From the NCBI GenBank assembly GCA_902500715.1, contig CABVRO010000003.1:1-64000 (forward strand): a DNA stretch of 64,000 nucleotides, in the 5' to 3' direction. Position numbers and translations under genes: made by a program. The notes below the pieces were generated by a model. It did not search any database. It worked only from the letters and a program-made list of their open reading frames with translations, and was not told the DNA's origin. Numbering within the stretch: the stretch's first letter is position 1; every line of letters begins with the position of its first letter. Positions 1 through 9,373 of the stretch are shown piece after piece. The DNA is from an uncultured Nitrospira sp. (GTDB lineage: Bacteria > Nitrospirota > Nitrospiria > Nitrospirales > Nitrospiraceae).

Positions 1-160
1 GTGCGAGCTGGTGCAGAATGGAGAGCAGTGCCACCGAGTCCGGCCCCCCGGACACTGCGACCAGGATCTTCTGCCCCGGTTGCAGGAGCCTTCTCGAACG
101 AATAGCCCGGACGACCTGCTTATGAAGCGGGTGATGACAATCTGACTGGGAATCGGTCAT
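1..160 (-). CDS. tilS: tRNA(Ile)-lysidine synthase, N-terminal fragment
   Basis: The minus-strand frame that starts at the ATG at 160 and runs off the left edge encodes 53 residues ending in VAVSGGPDSVALLSILHQLA. The SGGPDS P-loop is the ATP-pyrophosphatase signature of TilS, which converts the wobble cytidine of tRNA-Ile(CAU) to lysidine. The start lies three bases after the ribF stop, so it is the last visible gene of the heme/ribF operon. Only the N-terminus is present. Other N-type ATP-PPases share the motif, but the position of the P-loop near residue 40 fits TilS best. Confidence 0.8.
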   Translation of the reverse strand, partial: MTDSQSDCHHPLHKQVVRAIRSRRLLQPGQKILVAVSGGPDSVALLSILHQLA

Positions 161-163
161 GGC

Positions 164-1129
164 TCAGGACCGGGGCTGGAGGGCTGGGAGCGACGCGGTG
201 GTCCCGGTATCGCGCAATTGTGCGCGGGCCGCATCCACATCCAACGCAATTTGCCGGGTCAGGGCTTCCGCCGAGGCAAAAACGCGATCCTCACGAATGA
301 AGCCGAGCAGGTCGACTCGAATCACTTCTCCATACAGTTCGAGCCGCTCATCGAGGATCGAGACTTCCAGGAGTCGCTCGCCTGCGCCGAAGGTCGGCCT
401 GGTTCCGATATAGACCACTGCATTCAAGCCACTCCCCTTCCAAGAGACTTGCGCCGCATACACACCATCCGGCGGAATGACACGCCCTTCAGGAAGGCGG
501 AGATTCGCGGTCGGCCAACCAAGTTCCGTTCCGCGATGGGCGCCTGAAATTACAGTCCCCTCGATACTGTAGGGACGCCCCAGCAGGCGAATGGCCTTCT
601 GCAGCTCCCCCGCCTGGATCAGCTGACGAATCCGTGTGGAGCTCACCACCTCGCCGTCGATGGTCACCGGCGCCATCGGATGCACGCGAAACCCAAGCTG
701 GGCACCGAGTTCGAGCAGATCCGCAATGCGTCCGGCACGGCCTTTTCCAAACGCAAAATGCTCCCCGACATACAACTCACGCGTGCCGATCCCATCGCAC
801 AAGACCTGTTTCACAAACTGAGCCGGGCTCAGTGCGGCAAAGGCTGTCGTGAATTCAAGAAAGACGACCTCATCGATACCGGCGGCTTCGAAACGGGCCA
901 GCTTCTCTTCCGGTGTCGTCAGAAACAGGAGATTGACCTGCGGGGCCAGGATCTTGACGGGATGGGGATCGAATGTCAGGACGAGCGCCGTCCCGGCCTC
1001 GCGACGGGCTGTCGCCACCACCCGGTCGAGGAGAGCCCGGTGACCATGATGGTGACCGTCAAAATTTCCGATGGTCACAACCGAATAGGGTCTGGACGTG
1101 GACGGGGTGAGACCGCGGGAAATCTTCAT
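164..1129 (-). CDS. ribF: Bifunctional riboflavin kinase / FMN adenylyltransferase
   Basis: The 321-residue protein has the usual RibF length and two-domain order. The N-terminal adenylyltransferase domain opens with [10 protein letters not shown], a nucleotidyltransferase signature near residue 22, and has the SSTRIRQLI motif near residue 165. The C-terminal flavokinase domain has [20 protein letters not shown] near residue 190. It makes FMN and then FAD from riboflavin in the cytoplasm. Its ATG overlaps the hemB stop by four bases and its stop is three bases before tilS, so translation is probably coupled. Confidence 0.95.
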   Translation of the reverse strand: MKISRGLTPSTSRPYSVVTIGNFDGHHHGHRALLDRVVATARREAGTALVLTFDPHPVKILAPQVNLLFLTTPEEKLARFEAAGIDEVVFLEFTTAFAALSPAQFVKQVLCDGIGTRELYVGEHFAFGKGRAGRIADLLELGAQLGFRVHPMAPVTIDGEVVSSTRIRQLIQAGELQKAIRLLGRPYSIEGTVISGAHRGTELGWPTANLRLPEGRVIPPDGVYAAQVSWKGSGLNAVVYIGTRPTFGAGERLLEVSILDERLELYGEVIRVDLLGFIREDRVFASAEALTRQIALDVDAARAQLRDTGTTASLPALQPRS

Positions 1130-2109
1130 GCGGGCCGTGACTGGAGAAGCCTGGCGGCCTCTTTGGCAAAATAGGTCAAGATGATCTCGGCGCCCGCTCG
1201 CTTGATCGAGAGCAGCGACTCCAGCATCGCGCGGCGCTCATCCAACCAGCCGGCTTGTGCCGCCGCTTTGATCATGCTGTATTCCCCGCTCACCTGGTAG
1301 GCGGCAATCGGCAGAAGCGTCCGTTCGCGCGCGGCGCTGATGATGTCCAAATACGGCATGGCCGGTTTCACCATAATGATGTCGGCCCCTTCTTCGATGT
1401 CCAAGTCGATCTCGAGCAACGCTTCCCGCTTGTTGGCCGGATCCATCTGATAGGACTGGCGATCGCCGAATTGGGGACTGGAATTGGCGGCATCACGGAA
1501 CGGCGCGTAAAAACAGGAGGCGAACTTGGCCGCGTAGGCCATGATGGGAATATCGACAAATCCGGCGCGATCCAACTCGTCGCGAATCGCGGCCACGCGG
1601 CCATCCATCATGTCGGACGGCGCGACCATGTCGGCCCCCGCCTGGGCATGAGTCTTCGCCATGGTCCGCAGACAATCCAGCGTCTCGTCGTTGAGAATTT
1701 TGCCGTCCCGCACGATGCCGCAATGGCCATGACTCGTGTACTCATCGATGCACACATCGGTGATCAACACCAGATCCGGCGCATCTGCCTTCACGGCACG
1801 AATAGCGCGTTGCACGATGCCTTCGGGATCGAACCCGGAACTGCCGCGCTCGTCCTTGCGATCGGGAATCCCGAAGAGGATCATGGCCGGAATGCCCAGG
1901 GCCTTGACCTCCTGCGCTTCCTTGACCAGGAGATCGATGGACAATCGCGATTGTCCCGGCATCGAGGCGATCGGTTCACGACGTCCCTGCCCTTCGGTGA
2001 CGAACACGGGATAGATGAAATCGTTCGGCGTCAGGCTCGTTTCCCGAACCATCCGCCGAAGCGGCTCCGTTTCCCGCAGACGTCGCAGGCGCTGAATCGG
2101 AAAGGGCAT
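1126..2109 (-). CDS. hemB: Delta-aminolevulinic acid dehydratase (porphobilinogen synthase)
   Basis: The 327-residue protein matches HemB over its whole length. It condenses two 5-aminolevulinate molecules to porphobilinogen. Visible signatures are the Schiff-base lysine in [10 protein letters not shown], the second active-site lysine in [18 protein letters not shown], and [12 protein letters not shown]. The metal-binding segment reads [12 protein letters not shown]. The family zinc triad is Cys-x-Cys-x7-Cys, but here the middle position is Asp, so the metal preference may be changed. It lies between the CBS protein and ribF in the heme operon and overlaps ribF by four bases. Confidence 0.95.
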   Translation of the reverse strand: MPFPIQRLRRLRETEPLRRMVRETSLTPNDFIYPVFVTEGQGRREPIASMPGQSRLSIDLLVKEAQEVKALGIPAMILFGIPDRKDERGSSGFDPEGIVQRAIRAVKADAPDLVLITDVCIDEYTSHGHCGIVRDGKILNDETLDCLRTMAKTHAQAGADMVAPSDMMDGRVAAIRDELDRAGFVDIPIMAYAAKFASCFYAPFRDAANSSPQFGDRQSYQMDPANKREALLEIDLDIEEGADIIMVKPAMPYLDIISAARERTLLPIAAYQVSGEYSMIKAAAQAGWLDERRAMLESLLSIKRAGAEIILTYFAKEAARLLQSRPA

Positions 2110-2116
2110 GGTTCGC

Positions 2117-2509
2117 TCACTTCCTCGGCAAGTTGGTCAGGAACACCACCAGATCGCGCACCGAGATCATACCGACCAGCTGCCCGTCTTTCGTCACGCC
2201 GAGATGGCGAAGATGGGTTTGCGCCATCAAGTCGTTCGCGTCCAGCAGTGTTTTATGTTCTTCGATCGTCACGAGCGGCGCGGACATGATCTGCTCGACG
2301 GTCGTCTTGGTCATGTCGGCCCCGGTGGCGACCACCCGCCGGACCATGTCCGTGTCGGTCAGAATGCCGATGACTTCTTTCCCGTTCGTGACGAACAGAC
2401 TGCCGATGTTGCGATCGCGCATGACCCGCCCTGCAGAGCGCACATCCATGTCACGTTCTACGGTGATGAACTTGTCCTTCGGAACCATGAATGACTTGAC
2501 TGGAACCAT
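2117..2509 (-). CDS. CBS-pair domain protein
   Basis: The 130-residue protein consists of two CBS repeats and nothing else. The first runs from about residue 8 ([20 protein letters not shown]) to [14 protein letters not shown], the second from [15 protein letters not shown] to [14 protein letters not shown]. Free-standing CBS pairs usually bind adenine nucleotides and act as sensors of energy state. The start at 2509 has a good GGGAGGA ribosome site five bases upstream. It sits inside the heme operon between cobA-hemD and hemB, which suggests but does not prove a link to tetrapyrrole control. A related CBS protein is encoded at 25694-26128. Confidence 0.9.
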   Translation of the reverse strand: MVPVKSFMVPKDKFITVERDMDVRSAGRVMRDRNIGSLFVTNGKEVIGILTDTDMVRRVVATGADMTKTTVEQIMSAPLVTIEEHKTLLDANDLMAQTHLRHLGVTKDGQLVGMISVRDLVVFLTNLPRK

Positions 2510-2560
2510 CAGAATCCTCCCCTCTTGCTAATAGACATCTTCACACTCACTGCCATCCGG

Positions 2561-4126
2561 TCAATGGCTCACCGCCGAAGCGGTTCTGCCCCCGGTCGGC
2601 TTCAGTACAAAATCCACGATGGCGTCCGCAAGCGCCGGAACGGTGTTCTCTCCGGCCACCACCTGAACGGTGAGACCGGCATCGCGGGCGGTCGCCGCAG
2701 TAATAGGCCCAATGCAGGCCACGGTCGTCTTCCCGACCGACCGCAACAACTCGTCCTTCGTCGGAAACAACTCGACGAAGTTCCTCACCGTCGAGGAACT
2801 CGTGAACGAAATCACGTCGATCCCGCCGGTACGAAGCTGCTCCATAAGACGATCTGTCGCAACTGCAGGCCGGATCGTTCGATACACCGGCACCACATCC
2901 ACGTGCGCCCCCTGGGCACACAGTTGATCCGGGAGCAGTTCTCTGGCCACCAATGCACGCGGAATCAACACGCGGGCCCCGCGCATCTGCCGGGTGGCCA
3001 ATACCTCGAGGATTCCCTCGGCTTGAAACTGCTCCGGAATCACGTCGGCATGCAACCCATAGGGGACCAGAGCCTCAGCGGTGCGCGGTCCGATACAACA
3101 AATAGTGAGGCCGGACAATGCTCGAACATCGCGTTGCGACTCCAGCAGCCTGGTCATAAATGGAGCGACCCCGTTCACACTGGTGAACATCAACCAATTG
3201 TAACTCGCCAGGCGCGACAGGGCCCGGTCCAGCGGAGCCCAGTCTTCGGGGGGCACGATCTCAATGGTCGGACATTCCACCGGTTCTCCGCCCTGAGCCG
3301 CGATCAAATCGGAAAACTCCGCCGCTTGAGGCTTCGGTCTCGTGACCAGAATCCGTTTTCCGAACAGAGGCCGGCGCTCGAACCAATTGAGTTGCTCCCG
3401 GAGACGCACCACCTCGCCGACCACGATGACCGTGGGCGGTTCCAGCCGAGCGGCCGCCGCCTTCTCCACAATATCGTCCAGGCTCCCCACCACGGTTCGC
3501 TGCGAGGCGCGCGTCCCCCAGCGGATGAGGGCGACGGGTGTGGCGCCCGCTTTACCTTCGGCTCGAAGGCATTGGACGATTTTCGGCAGGTTGGTCATGC
3601 CCATGAGAAACACCAGCGTGCCGTGTACGGTCGCCAGGCGCCGCCATTCGACCCCACTTCGATCTTTCGTGGGGTCTTCGTGTCCGGTGACAAAGGTCAC
3701 GGTCGATGCCATCGTGCGATGGGTCACCGGAATACCCGCATACGCCGGCGCCGCAACGGCGGCCGTCACACCAGGGACGACTTCATATTCCAACCCGGCG
3801 GCGGCGACGGCTTCCGCCTCTTCCCCGCCCCGACCAAAGACGAACGGATCGCCGCCTTTCAAGCGGACCACCCGTTTCCCCGCTTGAGCGTGATCGATCA
3901 GCAACCGATTGATCTCCGCCTGATCGCGATACTGTCCGCGCCCGCGCCGGCCGACGTACACACGTTCAGCGGTGGCAGACACATGCTGCAAGAGCGCTTC
4001 GTTCGCGAGATAATCGTACAGCACCACATCGGCCTGCTCCAGACACTCCTTGCCGCGTATCGTCAGCAACTTGGGATCTCCGGGACCGGCCCCGACCAAA
4101 TACACTATTCCTGCTCGCGTCGTCAT
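2561..4126 (-). CDS. cobA-hemD: Fused uroporphyrinogen-III C-methyltransferase / uroporphyrinogen-III synthase
   Basis: This 521-residue protein carries two enzymes. Residues 1 to about 245 are a SUMT/CobA methylase with GIVYLVGAGPGDPKLLT, the SAM-site loop VVRLKGGDPFVFGRGGEE and PGVTAA. Residues from about 255 (GKRILVTRPKPQAAEFSDLI) to the end are HemD. HemD closes hydroxymethylbilane to uroporphyrinogen III, and CobA methylates it to precorrin-2 for siroheme. The fusion sits five bases downstream of hemC. The dehydrogenase needed to go on to siroheme is encoded apart, at 20862-21515. Confidence 0.93.
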   Translation of the reverse strand: MTTRAGIVYLVGAGPGDPKLLTIRGKECLEQADVVLYDYLANEALLQHVSATAERVYVGRRGRGQYRDQAEINRLLIDHAQAGKRVVRLKGGDPFVFGRGGEEAEAVAAAGLEYEVVPGVTAAVAAPAYAGIPVTHRTMASTVTFVTGHEDPTKDRSGVEWRRLATVHGTLVFLMGMTNLPKIVQCLRAEGKAGATPVALIRWGTRASQRTVVGSLDDIVEKAAAARLEPPTVIVVGEVVRLREQLNWFERRPLFGKRILVTRPKPQAAEFSDLIAAQGGEPVECPTIEIVPPEDWAPLDRALSRLASYNWLMFTSVNGVAPFMTRLLESQRDVRALSGLTICCIGPRTAEALVPYGLHADVIPEQFQAEGILEVLATRQMRGARVLIPRALVARELLPDQLCAQGAHVDVVPVYRTIRPAVATDRLMEQLRTGGIDVISFTSSSTVRNFVELFPTKDELLRSVGKTTVACIGPITAATARDAGLTVQVVAGENTVPALADAIVDFVLKPTGGRTASAVSH

Positions 4127-4131
4127 ACCAC

Positions 4132-5064
4132 TCAGCCCTGCCCGTACATCTCCTTGAGGATCACATCACCCCCATCGGCCAGCAACCGCTCCGCAAGCTT
4201 CGTCCCCAGAACATGCGCTTCACTGGCCGGACCTTGGACTTGATGACGAATCACCCGACGGCCGTCCACGCTGGCCACCAAGCCATCAACCGTGAGCCTG
4301 TCTCCCTCGAGCGCGGCAAGCGCCGCGATAGGCACTTGGCAGCCTCCCTCGAGACGATGCAACAGCGCGCGTTCTGCCGTGACGGTGATGCGGGTGGGCC
4401 GATGTTCAAACCGGCTCAACAATTCGCGCACAAAGGTATCGTCGCTGCGGGCTTCGATGCCGAGGGCACCTTGAGCAATAGCCGGCAAACTGAGGTGCAC
4501 GGGAAGATATTCGGTAATTTCCGCGTCCCAGGCGAGTCGCCGCAACCCTGCCGCGGCCAGCACAATCGCGTCGAATTGTCCCTCGCGGAGTTTCCTCAGG
4601 CGCGTATCCAAATTGCCGCGCAACATTTCGATAGTGAAATCAGGACGGTAATGCAACAACTGGGCTTGGCGGCGCAGGCTACTGGTGCCGATTCTGGCAC
4701 CGGGCTTCAATTGGTCCAACCGACAACCGTCGCGCGTAATCAACGCGTCCCGCGGATCTTCGCGCGGCGGCACGCACAGAATATCCAACCCTTGCGGCAG
4801 AGCCGTCGGCACGTCTTTCATGCTGTGCACGGCCAGATCGATCTCTTTGCTCAACAATGCGTCTTCGATTTCCTTGACGAACAATCCTTTGCCGCCGATT
4901 TTTGCCAGCGGAACGTCGAGGATTTTGTCGCCCGATGTCTGGATGCGCTGCAAGGAGATGGTCAGGTCAGGGGCGAGTTCTTGAAGACGGGCCTGCACCC
5001 ACTGGCTTTGATGCACGGCCAGCTTGCTCCCGCGCGTACCAAGGATAAGTGTTGAACGATTCAT
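4132..5064 (-). CDS. hemC: Hydroxymethylbilane synthase (porphobilinogen deaminase)
   Basis: The 310-residue protein has the normal HemC length. It polymerises four porphobilinogens to hydroxymethylbilane. The N-terminus reads LILGTRGSKLAVHQSQWV. The cofactor-contacting region is IGTSSLRRQAQLL followed by EMLRGNLDTRLRKL. The dipyrromethane-cofactor cysteine is in LHRLEGGCQVPIAA. It lies between hemA (85 bases upstream) and cobA-hemD (5 bases downstream), so substrate and product steps are adjacent in the operon. Confidence 0.95.
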   Translation of the reverse strand: MNRSTLILGTRGSKLAVHQSQWVQARLQELAPDLTISLQRIQTSGDKILDVPLAKIGGKGLFVKEIEDALLSKEIDLAVHSMKDVPTALPQGLDILCVPPREDPRDALITRDGCRLDQLKPGARIGTSSLRRQAQLLHYRPDFTIEMLRGNLDTRLRKLREGQFDAIVLAAAGLRRLAWDAEITEYLPVHLSLPAIAQGALGIEARSDDTFVRELLSRFEHRPTRITVTAERALLHRLEGGCQVPIAALAALEGDRLTVDGLVASVDGRRVIRHQVQGPASEAHVLGTKLAERLLADGGDVILKEMYGQG

Positions 5065-5149
5065 GACCGACCGTCACTCGCTCGAGCGGCCACGGATGCC
5101 CGGTCGCATGTGGAAACGAATCTGAGCATGAAATTTCTCAACGGCGGTG

Positions 5150-6556
5150 TTAGCGCACCCGCCGACCTTGCTCCTTGCTCGTATGTTGGACCAGTGACGC
5201 CTCAGGCAGGCGACCAATTCCGTTCCCGGCGATGTTCTCGTCCGGAAGCTCCGAGAAGTCGGCTTGTCCAGGTGGATAACCGGCGGGCGTCTCTTCCAGA
5301 TTGAAAAACCGGCGGGCCGCATCGACATACGCCGCGCCGCTCGAGGACTTGGCCTCCGCTTTCAACGTCACCATTGTGCCATGAACCATCTTATTGACGA
5401 TGGCGGACGCCAAGGCTTCCACCGCGGCTCGATCCTCGGACGACAGATGCGCCAACCGCGCCAGAATCTTATCAACTTCGCGCCGTTTGAGTTCTTCGGT
5501 CCGGCTGCGAAGCGCCACGATCGTCGGCGTCACCTCCAGCGACTGCAGCCACTGCCCGAGCACCGCAACTTCTTCAACGACCATTTGCTCGGCTTTCGCC
5601 GCTTCCCGCAGGCGGTCTTCGCGATTTTGCTCCACCCGCATGTGCAGGTCGTCGATATCGAACAGAAATGCATCATCGATGGGCCGGACAGCCGGGTCGA
5701 TATTGCGCGGCACGGAAATATCGATCAAGAACATCGGCCGACTCATTCGCTGGCGCATGGCGCGCTGAACATCGTCGGCCGTCACCAGGTAATGCGAGGC
5801 CCCCGTGGACACCAGTACGATGTCGGCCTCGGCCAGTTCCGACTTGTAGTCCTCGAACGGCACGGCGGTACCGTTGAACCGCTGAGCCAATTCCAACCCA
5901 TGCTGGAAATTACGCGTGGTAATGCGCACCTGGCGCACGCCGTTGGCAATTAGGTGCCGCGCCGCCAACTTGGCCATTTCCCCGGCCCCGATCAGGAGCA
6001 CCGTCTTCTCCGTCAGATTTGAAAAGATCTTCTTGGCCAACTCCACCGCCGCATAACTGACCGACACCGCCGTCTCGGCGATCTTGGTTTCGGTGCGCAC
6101 ACGTTTGGCCACCGAAATGGCTTTCTTCACGATCTTATTCAGCAACAGACCTGAGGCCTTGTGCGTGAGCGCGACTTCGAACGCATCCTTGATTTGGCCG
6201 AGGATCTGAGACTCACCGACAATCATCGAATCGAGGCTGGAGGCCACACGGAACAGATGACCGATGGCGCGATCGCCGGCATGCCAATAGAGATGCGGCG
6301 TCAGATGTTCGGCGGAAAGGGAGAGATGGGTGTCGGCCAGGAATTCCTGCACGCGACCATACCCAGATTCCAACTCTTCGACAACCGCATAGACTTCCAC
6401 CCGATTGCACGTCGAGAGCAGCAGCCCTTCGCGCACGCCGGGATAGGAACAGAGGCGACTGAGGGCTTCCCGGAGGCGGCTTTCAGGCACAGCCAGTTTC
6501 TCGCGAATCTCGACTGGGGCAGTCTTGTGGCTGAGCCCAACAACGATGACTTGCAT
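5150..6556 (-). CDS. hemA: Glutamyl-tRNA reductase
   Basis: The 468-residue protein is HemA of the C5 pathway and reduces Glu-tRNA to glutamate-1-semialdehyde. The N-terminus is MQVIVVGLSHKTAPVEIREK, and the catalytic cysteine is in LLLSTCNRVEVYA near residue 50. SLDSMIVGESQILGQIKDAF and the NADPH-binding LIGAGEMAKLAARHL follow. The C-terminal dimerisation helix region is long and ends in an extra tail of about 40 residues. The start is one base after the ccsA-like stop. hemL is not in this window. Confidence 0.95.
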   Translation of the reverse strand: MQVIVVGLSHKTAPVEIREKLAVPESRLREALSRLCSYPGVREGLLLSTCNRVEVYAVVEELESGYGRVQEFLADTHLSLSAEHLTPHLYWHAGDRAIGHLFRVASSLDSMIVGESQILGQIKDAFEVALTHKASGLLLNKIVKKAISVAKRVRTETKIAETAVSVSYAAVELAKKIFSNLTEKTVLLIGAGEMAKLAARHLIANGVRQVRITTRNFQHGLELAQRFNGTAVPFEDYKSELAEADIVLVSTGASHYLVTADDVQRAMRQRMSRPMFLIDISVPRNIDPAVRPIDDAFLFDIDDLHMRVEQNREDRLREAAKAEQMVVEEVAVLGQWLQSLEVTPTIVALRSRTEELKRREVDKILARLAHLSSEDRAAVEALASAIVNKMVHGTMVTLKAEAKSSSGAAYVDAARRFFNLEETPAGYPPGQADFSELPDENIAGNGIGRLPEASLVQHTSKEQGRRVR

Positions 6557-6557
6557 G

Positions 6558-7364
6558 TCAGGACACCGACCCGTGACTTTTCAGGACGACGCCGATCAAG
6601 GTTAGAATCACGCCGGCAAACCCGATGATCGTCAGATACGCGGCTCGTTTGGCCCGCCATCCGATGGTCAAACGTCCGACCAGGACGGCAAAGTAGAAGC
6701 CCCAGGTCACCATGGCCCACGTCTGTTCCGGGTTCCAGTTCACATAGGTGCCACGGACGATCTCCGCCGAGAAGGCGCCGCTGATGATCCCGAGTGTCAG
6801 GAGCGGAAACCCCATGACAATTGACTGCTGGTTCAAGTGATCGAGATAATCCAGTGCGGGCAGTTTTGCGTAGAGCACGTTGAAGCGCTTCGACTTGAGA
6901 AGACCATCCTGGATGAGATACATCACCCCGGCGACGAATGCGACGGCAAAGCCGACCGTCCCCAGCATGCTGAGGGTGACGTGAACCCACAGCGTTTTGA
7001 AGACCGGCTGCAGGCTGGAGGCCTCGTCGGAACGGAACGCTGCGGCAGTGACCAAGGACATGAGCGCCAGTGGTACGATGAAGGAACCGAGGACATGCAA
7101 CTGGCGGCGAAATTCGACGGCGAGAAACACGAGAATCAGCATCCAGGAGAAAAACGACAGGGCTTCGTGAAATGTCGGTAGCTGAACCTGAGCCGTGTCG
7201 GTCATCCGGGCGACCAAGGCGACCGTGTGGGTGGCAAACCCGACAGCCGTGATCCCAAGGGACACCTTCGACAGGGTTTCCGCCCGCCGGAGCAGATAGG
7301 CCAGGTAGCAGACCGTGCTCACGAAATAGAGGCCCATCGTGAGCATGAAAAACACCGAAGACAT
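6558..7364 (-). CDS. ccsA: CcsA/HemX-like cytochrome c assembly membrane protein
   Basis: The 268-residue protein has about eight hydrophobic segments and the Trp-rich loop GTYVNWNPEQTWAMVTWGFY, a form of the heme-handling WWD region of CcsA/CcmC/HemX proteins. Conserved-looking histidines occur in FATHTVAL, TFHEALSFF, TLWVHVTLS and LDHLNQQS. Such proteins move or protect heme at the membrane for cytochrome c maturation, and the HemX branch is often found next to hemA. Here it is the first gene of the heme operon, one base before hemA. A GAGGA ribosome site precedes the start. Confidence 0.85.
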   Translation of the reverse strand: MSSVFFMLTMGLYFVSTVCYLAYLLRRAETLSKVSLGITAVGFATHTVALVARMTDTAQVQLPTFHEALSFFSWMLILVFLAVEFRRQLHVLGSFIVPLALMSLVTAAAFRSDEASSLQPVFKTLWVHVTLSMLGTVGFAVAFVAGVMYLIQDGLLKSKRFNVLYAKLPALDYLDHLNQQSIVMGFPLLTLGIISGAFSAEIVRGTYVNWNPEQTWAMVTWGFYFAVLVGRLTIGWRAKRAAYLTIIGFAGVILTLIGVVLKSHGSVS

Positions 7365-7428
7365 CGTGCTCTATCCTCGCAACATTTCAGCGCAAAGCCA
7401 CTTTTTCAGGTAACTGGAAATTATATCG

Positions 7429-8181
7429 ATGGGACGAGAACGGAGTCAAGGAAAGCGCGCACCATCTGCCCCTTCGGCAGGAACGTTATTCATCGTCGGC
7501 GTGCCGATCGGACATCCTGACGACCTGACGATCCGAGGGCTCGCGACTCTTCGGCTGGTTGATCTCATTGCCGCGAAAAATCCGCAGGCAACGAGCGCCC
7601 TCCTGGCCCACCACGGAATTCATACCACCATCACGACTTATGATCGAACCAATGCCGCCGATAAAGTTCCAATATTGCTCGATCGCCTCAGGCAGGGATT
7701 TCGAGTGGCGTTGGTGTCGGATTGCGGCATGCCGGTTGTCTACGATCCGGGGCGATTGCTCATCGCAGCCGCATCGAAGGCGCAGATTCCCGTCGAGGTC
7801 ATTCCCGGAGCTTCCGCTGTGGCGGCGGCAGCAGCCCTCGCCGGGATGGACGGCAATGCCTTCGTCTTTGAAGGGCGTTGGACCGGTGGCACTAAAGCAA
7901 TCACGGCCCGGCTTCAATTATTACAATCTGAACCACGCACGATGATTTTCTTCCCTCCAACACAAGGCCTCCGGCACTTTCTCACTCTACTGCAACGGAT
8001 GCTCGGTAACCGGAAGGCCGTGATGGCCATCGACATGACCGGGAGCACGGAGCAGATCCTACGAGGACGAGTTCAGCAACTGCTCTCGAACAAGCCGAAC
8101 CCCGAACACGCGTCACACGTCGCTCTGGTGGTAGAAGGCGCTACTTTGAAGGGAAAAACCGGCGTGAAGCCGTCGCGTTAA
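7429..8181 (+). CDS. RsmI-like tetrapyrrole-methylase-fold SAM methyltransferase
   Basis: The 250-residue protein resembles RsmI, which 2'-O-methylates C1402 of 16S rRNA. It has TLFIVGVPIGHPDDLTIRG where RsmI has the TPIGNLxD motif, LVSDCGMPVVYDPG where RsmI has SDAGTPxxSDPG, and IPGASAVAAAAALAG. Several otherwise strict RsmI residues are changed (HPDD, AAKNPQAT, SDCGMP), so it may act on another substrate. It is divergent from the heme operon with 64 bases between starts and converges on the tusA-like gene with no gap. No better start than 7429 is available in the frame. Confidence 0.7.
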   Translation: MGRERSQGKRAPSAPSAGTLFIVGVPIGHPDDLTIRGLATLRLVDLIAAKNPQATSALLAHHGIHTTITTYDRTNAADKVPILLDRLRQGFRVALVSDCGMPVVYDPGRLLIAAASKAQIPVEVIPGASAVAAAAALAGMDGNAFVFEGRWTGGTKAITARLQLLQSEPRTMIFFPPTQGLRHFLTLLQRMLGNRKAVMAIDMTGSTEQILRGRVQQLLSNKPNPEHASHVALVVEGATLKGKTGVKPSR

Positions 8182-8442
8182 CTACTCATCGAACCGCTTA
8201 CGGATCATGACACGGTAGGACTGATCGGCACGTTCCTGCGACACCACATCATGCCCGTCGTCGCTCACACTGCGCGGCACATTTCGAATCGGGTCGCCAT
8301 CGTCGAGATGGACCAACAGCAGTTGTCCCGGAGCCATGCCCTCAAGCTTCAGTTTCGTCTTCACGAAATTGTACGGGCAGATGACACCGCGAAGATCGAG
8401 CTCCTCATCAGGCGCTTGGACATTCAGTGGGACATCGGACAT
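8182..8442 (-). CDS. TusA-family sulfur-carrier protein
   Basis: The 86-residue protein is the size of TusA/SirA proteins and has the family core LDLRGVICPYNFVKTKLKLE followed by a short beta-alpha-beta fold. The persulfide-carrying cysteine is in ICPYNF. The usual second proline of CPxP is missing, which is seen in divergent TusA-like proteins rather than in the tRNA-thiolation TusA itself. Likely roles are sulfur transfer or trafficking in the cytoplasm. The stop abuts the stop of the RsmI-like gene on the other strand. Confidence 0.8.
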   Translation of the reverse strand: MSDVPLNVQAPDEELDLRGVICPYNFVKTKLKLEGMAPGQLLLVHLDDGDPIRNVPRSVSDDGHDVVSQERADQSYRVMIRKRFDE

Positions 8443-8522
8443 AGAAGACCTCGATAGAAGTGATAGCAGATGGTATCAATCGAACTGTTACGGTGCAACA
8501 GGGCTGCGAGGAATCGTGCGAA

Positions 8523-8561
8523 CAAAAGAAAAGCGGGATGCCTCTCTCGAAGCACCCCGCT
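8523..8561 (-). terminator. Rho-independent terminator of the secreted-protein gene
   Basis: On the minus strand AGCGGGGTGC and GCATCCCGCT pair over ten positions with one mismatch around a nine-base loop, followed by TTTTCTTTT. It lies about 30 bases after the stop of the secreted-protein gene at 8591 and before the tusA-like gene, which is where a terminator is expected. Confidence 0.75.
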
Positions 8562-8590
8562 CAACACCTACCACTGTCGTAGCATGAATC

Positions 8591-9373
8591 TTAGTTCGTC
8601 AAGCCCTTCTGCAAGTTCGGCTTGGCGCCGTCGGTTCCGTAGTCAGACTTGTTCTGCACTTTCGTTTCCGGAGCAACCGTCTGATAGCCCCATCCTGGCT
8701 GCGGTTCGCAGTTCCAGCAAGGCGCCTGGCCGGTAAATTCGCCAATGGTTGTGGTCACCACGCCGGATGTCACGGTGCCGGGAAACACTCCGCCGACCAA
8801 TCCGCCAGTCACGGTGCCCGACGCAGTCTCAATTCCACGTTCGGTCGTCGGGGCCGGACGCTGTCCGAGACCACCAAAACCCGCCAGCTTTTCGTTACCG
8901 CGGAATAAGTACACCTCACGGACGAGCTTGCGTCCGGTTCCGTAGACTCCCTGCTCCGCTCTCGCATTTGGCGGTTCTACGACTTGGACGGAAATATCAT
9001 CACCGGCGTTCAGTACTCTAATCTGGTCCATGTTGGTTTGCCCGTCAAGATAGAGCGTTAACGAGGACATCGCGCCCGTCCCAGCACGACCTTCGTCGTG
9101 CGAGCTTCCGCCTGTTTCCAGGTGCAATTTATTGCCAGGAACATCGACGGCGAGAACGCGACCAAACACGGTTTCCGCCTGACCAAGCCGGTCCATGAAA
9201 GCGGTCCGATCAAACGCTGCCGTACGGCCGGAGTTACCCGAGACATCTCCGACTCCGGTGCCGACACCGAAACCTGATCCCGACGAGGACTGTGGCAAAC
9301 GCTCTTGAGCGCCTGCAACACCAACGGAGCTGATGAAAAGCACCGCAGCTCCAAGTGCCAACACGTTACGCAT
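8591..9373 (-). CDS. Secreted protein of unknown function
   Basis: I do not recognise this 260-residue protein. The ATG at 9373 is chosen over an upstream in-frame start because CTAAGGAGG lies eight bases before it and the protein then begins with a clear signal peptide (MRNVLALGAAVLFISSVGVAGA, cleavage after AGA). The mature protein is rich in Gly, Ser and Thr. Its middle (residues about 60-170) has short beta-strand-like stretches such as FGRVLAVDVPGNKLHLETG, and its end has FTGQAPCWNCEPQPGWGYQ with two cysteines. It is probably periplasmic or outer surface. A terminator follows the gene and tRNA-Leu is upstream on the same strand. Confidence 0.75.
   Translation of the reverse strand: MRNVLALGAAVLFISSVGVAGAQERLPQSSSGSGFGVGTGVGDVSGNSGRTAAFDRTAFMDRLGQAETVFGRVLAVDVPGNKLHLETGGSSHDEGRAGTGAMSSLTLYLDGQTNMDQIRVLNAGDDISVQVVEPPNARAEQGVYGTGRKLVREVYLFRGNEKLAGFGGLGQRPAPTTERGIETASGTVTGGLVGGVFPGTVTSGVVTTTIGEFTGQAPCWNCEPQPGWGYQTVAPETKVQNKSDYGTDGAKPNLQKGLTN

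Noticed and set aside
2525-4243. Plus-strand open frame of 572 codons opposite cobA-hemD
   Set aside because: It is the antisense shadow of a well-matched gene in GC-rich DNA and has no recognisable protein or ribosome site.
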